DNA from: an uncultured Collinsella sp.
GTDB taxonomy: Bacteria; Actinomycetota; Coriobacteriia; Coriobacteriales; Coriobacteriaceae
Assembly (NCBI GenBank): GCA_900549355.1
Contig: UROA01000047.1
Span: 1 to 13,384 of the forward strand
Length of the DNA: 13,384 nucleotides
Direction: 5' to 3'
In this document: one piece after another, positions 12,321-13,384 of the stretch
Numbering within the stretch: position 1 is the stretch's first letter
Layout of the letters: each line of letters begins with the position of its first letter
The notes under the pieces: model-generated
The model's input: the letters and a program-made list of their open reading frames with translations, nothing else
The model's database searches: none
Told to the model about the DNA's origin: nothing
Program-made: the position numbers and the translations under genes

Positions 12321-13340
12321 CTAGAGGGCTAGACGGATTGCATCGATAATGTGCGCGCAGCGCTGTGTGGCGGCAAGGGACATGACGGGACTCTCGAGTT
12401 TCCCCGCCCGGATGAGCTGGGTCGCATGCTGGATTTCGCCGTAGAAATCATCGACCTCAAACGAGGCATTTATTTCGAGCATTCGTCCGTCGGAGTATTT
12501 CACATGGGCGAGCTCGGGGCGATGGAGGCGCTCGATTTCCAACGAGCCCCGCTCGCAGGCAATCGTTAAGCGGCTTTCATATGCTGCCTTGCCGTCGCAC
12601 GCCATATGAATGGGTATGCCGCCGACGCTCATACGGATCTCGTCGGCCCAATCAACGCGGCCGCCCGATACGTCACGCCAGCGAACTTCACGAGACGAAA
12701 CATCGCACGCACCCGCGAGCAAATCCTCAAACCAACCAACCGCATAGCAGCCCATGTCATATAGACAGCCGCCCTGCAACGGATCAAGCAGATAGCCCGA
12801 AGGAGACTCGCCGTAATCGAGCTTTTGTACGCTTTCAATCGAGACAATACGGCCAAGCTCACCCGACGCAAGCAAGTCTTTCACGCGAGCGTGCATCGGG
12901 CAAAACCGATTCTTCATCGCCTCCATAAACAGCACGCCGCGCTCGCGAGAGGTGGAGGCAATCGAGAGAGCCTCTTCCTCACTCAAAACGGCCGGCTTTT
13001 CGCACAGCACGGCCTTTCCGGCGCGCAGCGCGCGACAGGCCCAACGCGTATGCATGCCATGCGGAAGAGCCAAGTAGATTGCGTCGACATCGGGGTCGGC
13101 AATCAGCGCATCATAAGCCACATCGCCGCTATCGTCAGCCGTGGCATAACTGTGCGCGGCATCAATCGAAAACGCCCTGCAAAACTCCTCAACATGCGAA
13201 GGAGTGCGGCCGGCAGCAGCCACAAGCCGTGCCCCGTCCACCTCCTTGAGCGACGATGCAAATCGATGCGAAATGTGTCCAGCGCCCAAAACGCCCCAAC
13301 AAACCTCACGCAAATCATCACATGAATCCCGATGACCCAC
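12321..13340 (-). CDS. Gfo/Idh/MocA family NAD(P)-dependent oxidoreductase
   Basis: This 339-residue protein has an N-terminal Rossmann fold with GVLGAGHIS (17-24), then LALPHGMHTRWACRALRAGK (90-109) and the family signature CEKP (113-116) holding the catalytic-site Lys. FMEAMKNRFCP (138-148) and GGCLYDMGCYAVGW (190-203) are typical of the dihydrodiol dehydrogenase-like branch acting on sugars or cyclic polyols. The substrate cannot be assigned. GTG 13340 is taken as start because AGGGGG lies five bases upstream; the Rossmann strand begins at residue 14. It is followed on the same strand by nfo across a palindromic repeat. Its own 5' leader also begins within a copy of that repeat. No sugar transporter or pathway gene is adjacent. 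Confidence 0.92.
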   Translation of the reverse strand: MGHRDSCDDLREVCWGVLGAGHISHRFASSLKEVDGARLVAAAGRTPSHVEEFCRAFSIDAAHSYATADDSGDVAYDALIADPDVDAIYLALPHGMHTRWACRALRAGKAVLCEKPAVLSEEEALSIASTSRERGVLFMEAMKNRFCPMHARVKDLLASGELGRIVSIESVQKLDYGESPSGYLLDPLQGGCLYDMGCYAVGWFEDLLAGACDVSSREVRWRDVSGGRVDWADEIRMSVGGIPIHMACDGKAAYESRLTIACERGSLEIERLHRPELAHVKYSDGRMLEINASFEVDDFYGEIQHATQLIRAGKLESPVMSLAATQRCAHIIDAIRLAL

Positions 13341-13351
13341 GACAGCCCCCT

Positions 13352-13384
13352 TCAGTTGCGGTGAAATAGTTCCTGTTTGGCCCC
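13352..13384. repeat. Second copy of the palindromic repeat (cut by window end)
   Basis: All 33 bases to the window edge equal 12165-12197, the left arm and loop start of the complete copy. It lies 12 bases upstream of the oxidoreductase start codon, in the same orientation and almost the same position as the other copy before nfo. Both copies are preceded, on the gene side, by CCCCCT that forms the ribosome site on the minus strand. The other arm would lie beyond the window. Confidence 0.85.

Noticed and set aside
12165..13384. CRISPR or terminal inverted repeats of an insertion sequence
   Set aside because: Only two spaced copies are present, in direct orientation, each itself palindromic, and the enclosed gene is an oxidoreductase rather than a transposase.

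Overview
The window looks like chromosomal DNA of a high-GC, Gram-positive gut actinobacterium of the Coriobacteriia, most plausibly Collinsella or a close relative. This is an inference from gene content: a YolD-linked Y-family polymerase with CGAAC/GTTYG-type LexA boxes, a DUF3793-flavodoxin pair, a sortase-type surface protein, a FeoB-associated-like Cys-rich membrane protein, strong AGGAGG-type ribosome sites and GTG/TTG starts. No rRNA, tRNA, CRISPR array, transposase or prophage gene is visible. No gene-free stretch exceeds about 300 bases.

Layout. At 1-503 (-) lies the N-terminal part of pgi, cut by the window edge, with a 5'-leader hairpin. A 70-bp near-perfect palindrome (627-696) follows, then a short Fe-ADH-like Rossmann protein (703-1278, -). 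Divergent from it is an SOS module. It has a consensus promoter, two tandem LexA-type operators, a Y-family polymerase and a translationally overlapping YolD-like partner (1378-3375, +). Its stop codon overlaps that of a convergent 841-residue wall-anchored beta-propeller-like surface protein (3372-5897, -). The apparent intrinsic terminator of the surface gene is embedded antisense in the yolD-like reading frame.

From 6170 to 7898 there is a metal/redox cluster. A membrane-anchored heavy-metal-binding protein lies under a CsoR-like operator (-). It is divergent from a DUF3793 protein and a short-chain flavodoxin (+). A bidirectional terminator (7972-8004) separates this cluster from a polar amino acid ABC transporter read on the minus strand: lipoprotein binding protein, attenuating hairpin, permease with an unusual extracytoplasmic N-terminal domain, then ATPase. 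Upstream of it on the same strand are endonuclease IV (nfo) and a Gfo/Idh/MocA oxidoreductase. Identical copies of a long palindromic repeat sit in the 5' leaders of both genes.

How the parts fit. Two DNA-damage functions, SOS translesion synthesis and abasic-site repair, lie in one window but in separate transcription units. The copper-type chaperone and the DUF3793-flavodoxin pair share one intergenic control region with back-to-back TTGACC -35 boxes, which suggests coordinated metal or redox regulation. No single wholly new system is evident. The most unusual items are the antisense-embedded terminator, the tandem SOS operators, the fused permease domain, the Cys-rich DUF3793 variant, the helical insert in the surface propeller and the palindromic repeats.
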